From NCBI RefSeq assembly GCF_016097555.1, contig NC_054702.1, positions 87,990,905-88,054,904 of the forward strand: DNA of 64,000 nucleotides, written 5' to 3'. This DNA comes from Gigantopelta aegis (lineage: Eukaryota; Mollusca; Gastropoda; Neomphalida; Peltospiridae). Under the pieces are notes generated by a model. It saw only the letters and a program-made list of their open reading frames with translations, searched no databases and was not told the DNA's origin. Each line of letters starts with the position of its first letter. The stretch's first letter is position 1. Made by a program: the position numbers and the translations under genes. Shown here piece after piece: positions 61,584-64,000 of the stretch.

Positions 61584-62374
61584 AGGGACACACCCTAGTT
61601 ACGTTTATTTGTTAACCATTACAGCGTTGTTTTTCGCTATTAAACCCCATTTTTCACAAATAAAATTGCACTTTACTTACATTTTATTATTTAGAATATA
61701 CATTTCCATTCACCTGAAGTGCTTTTTGGTAATCCTGATGTTTGTAAAACCACAAAATTGCATTTTTTCACAAGACGTGTTGTCGAGAAAAAAGCGAGGT
61801 CCAATCTATTTTTAGAGGGGATATTTCCATTTCAATGTCACAGACGTTGGTATATCACGTGACCGTTATCATTTTGGTTCGGTTTGTTTTCTCGTGCACG
61901 GTTCGCGCAATCAACATCCGATTTGTTGTTGTTCATTTGTGAGATTTTTCTTCACAGTTCGTGAACATTTTCAGTAACAATAAAGTTCAGACAAGTAAGT
62001 GTCTCAATACAAAACGTTACAAACCCTTAAAACCAATAATTTTGCTAAGTCTTACGATATCTGGAGAGGGGATACAACCAGGACAGAACAGTTGGAACAT
62101 AACCAGGAGAGGTGAAAGAAATGCACCCCAAGTCTGTGAAATTTGTCGTGACGTAGGCATTGTTGTGCTTCGAGCGACATCTACCGGTGACAGCAGAATA
62201 CTAACTTTCAAAATTATTTCAAGCAATTGGGACATGGGGATTCCCATGGTATTTATCGATATAAAACCTGCTTTTTCACTCCATTTGATAAAAACGTGAT
62301 CTAAGTGTGTTACAGGTTTGTAGATTAACCAAATTATAATTTATTTTCGCTGGATGGAATTAGGGTGTGCGGCT
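61584..62374 (-). mobile_element. TTAA-flanked DNA transposon, 791 bp, copy 2 (inverted)
   Basis: Flanked by TTAA; ends AGGGACACACCCTAG and its inverse. It runs opposite to the copy at 39492-40283 and keeps the same frame, 112 residues here (61961-62299 +), with a three-residue in-frame insertion and a few substitutions. Confidence 0.85.
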
Positions 62375-63914
62375 TTAAAAAATATAGTTTTTTTCTTTCT
62401 GCAAAACCTTTTCACTTTTGTATTTAGGAACGTGAATACATATTCGTATTCGCCACCTCATATTCGTTATATGCATCGCCATCATAGTTATTTCAATACT
62501 TGCAAAAATGTTTTAGCAACAGTTCTATATTATAAGCATATTTATCCTATAACTTCCCATAATATACATGTCATAAACCCATTGCTTCCACTGTATTTGC
62601 CACTTGGAAATAGAACACTACACGATAACGCCTACCTAAAATTTAAATGAACTTGATTGACTGTTTTCCTGTCACTATATATCATAATCAGCCATTGGGT
62701 AGATTATATTTTTTACCGTAAATTATTATAAAGTATAGTTAGAGGAGGCGAAATGTGAACATATGTCAGTAAAATGCAGACATGGTCAATGGATACAATT
62801 TTCTTTCAATCCACAGATTTTTAAACATTTATTTTGTTACAGAATATAAATAATTAAACTAGTAAATCTCAAAAATTATCTTTTATTAACTTCTGAAGAA
62901 ATAAACCGATTAAATAATATTTCATAACGCTAAATATAAACTAAAGTCAGATTAAAAAAAAATCAAACAAGTCTTAAAACATATACATATTTAATAACGA
63001 TTTGAATGAATCAGCTGTGAACAATTAAATTGGATTTCAGAACCAAGGCAAATAAAAAGTCACATATCCTATGTACACTACCGTTCGTGGCACAATAATT
63101 AAAACTATTATCACTTCCGGTGCAGTGGCGCAGCAAAGCAAAACCAAATGTCAGTATTTTGAATACAGTCTTATAGTTTCAGTGTTTGTAACTTTTAGCA
63201 ATAAAGAAACATAATTGTAGTTAAAAATAAATTAGTTATGTCATAGAAAACAAATCCATGAAAACAAATTGTTACAGGCTTGGTAACAACGGTATAACAG
63301 TCATTAAGACTAAAACATTGTTTTCTTTATTTGACAAAGTGAGAACTACCAGAGCAAAGAATACTAGTACGTCTCAGTGGAAAAACAGCTTACGACCCCT
63401 GTACGCACAACAGACTACTCCGAAAACGCGTTTTTATTGGACTGATTATGTGTGGTTATTTCGTCAGCGATTAACTGGTCAAACAACAGGCTATAGAGTA
63501 TGCAATAAATAAAGCAAAAATACTAATTAGTTTAGATGTATAACACTTTAATGTTTTTATTAAAATTCCGTTAATTTTATCAAACAATTATTATTGTTAA
63601 TACAATTGTTTTTGTTTTTTAAATCAAGTTAAGTATCCCAACATAAAAGATTCTTAAAATACACAAATTTATTCTCTCATTCTGAAACATTTTACTCGTA
63701 ATTTGGTAGACGTATCCAGTGAACAAATAAATTATGCCACATGACCGACGCCATTGTGTGCATGTGACGTGAGATACTAGTGTTGTATGCGTTGTTTGTT
63801 TTTGTTTTTAAAGTGACACCTGGATAAATATAGAAACATAGATTTTTCAAGACCTATCTGTGGTCTCATCAGCAAGTTGCAGACAATAAAATGAAACATT
63901 TAATGTATGAAAAA
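62375..63914. other. Non-coding stretch, nothing recognised
   Basis: AT-rich. The frames at 62354-62650 (98 residues) and 63258-63512 (84 residues) show no motif I know; I do not call them genes. Confidence 0.5.
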
Positions 63915-64000
63915 CCGGCCTCGGTGGCATTGTGGTTAGGCCATCGGTCTACAGGCTGGTAGGTACTGGGTTCAGATCCCAGTCGAGGCATTGGATTTTT
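63915..64000 (+). mobile_element. tRNA-headed SINE, third type, cut by the window edge
   Basis: The sequence has an A-box-like TGTGGTTAGGCCA and a B-box-like GGTTCAGATCC, with GCCTCGGTGGCA and CGAGGCA at its ends. A tRNA-like fold is plausible, but the flanks resemble a SINE head rather than a tRNA gene. It continues past the window. Confidence 0.7.

Noticed and set aside
63258-63512. 84-residue frame as a partial gene
   Set aside because: No motif, no splice sites fitting a larger model, and base composition like the surroundings.
63915-64000. A true tRNA gene
   Set aside because: A and B boxes are present, but the arms do not fold cleanly by eye and the form looks like a SINE head; it is also cut by the window edge.
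1-64000. LTR retrotransposon, Polinton, endogenous virus or CRISPR array
   Set aside because: No paired long terminal repeats, capsid, integrase or protease-like frames, nor regularly spaced short repeats with unique spacers, were seen.

Overview
The window looks like animal nuclear DNA, most likely from a mollusc and probably a gastropod. It is AT-rich, its genes are cut by GT-AG introns, and it carries many dispersed copies of tRNA-headed SINEs of a kind I associate with molluscan genomes. The SINE link is from memory; the species is not determinable here.

Two host genes could be modelled. Both encode the catalytic, PLP-binding subunit of serine palmitoyltransferase (SPTLC2 family), the enzyme that starts sphingolipid synthesis. 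Copy 1 is on the + strand (12 coding exons, 1303-16343, 535 residues). Copy 2 is on the - strand (12 exons found, 54089 down to about 36981, at least 525 residues). They lie tail to tail, with about 20.5 kb between stop codons. Exons 2-11 match one for one in length (177, 155, 146, 125, 94, 106, 220, 127, 136, 130 nt) and phase, so they are an old duplication that kept its intron positions while the proteins diverged (32/59 identical in exon 2, 54/74 in exon 8, counted by eye). Copy 2 keeps the PLP lysine but differs at several otherwise conserved positions around it.

Layout: 1-1302, upstream of copy 1, with a foldback element. 1303-16343, copy 1, whose introns hold a 5'-truncated LINE, paired small MITEs and SINEs. 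16344-36890, the convergent intergenic region, with SINEs, MITEs, three tandem-repeat blocks (58-bp, 51-bp and a degenerate short satellite) and a mariner/pogo-like non-autonomous transposon. 36891-54089, copy 2, with a nearly intact Tc1-like transposon and a TTAA-flanked transposon in intron 9, a hAT-like MITE in intron 8, and SINE tails hard against two splice acceptors. 54090-64000, upstream of copy 2, with more SINEs, a decayed THAP-domain element, a second inverted copy of the TTAA-flanked transposon, and the head of another SINE at the window edge.

No tRNA, rRNA, CRISPR or LTR/virus-like element was recognised. Exon calls come from reading splice sites and aligning by eye to remembered human SPTLC2; no search was run.
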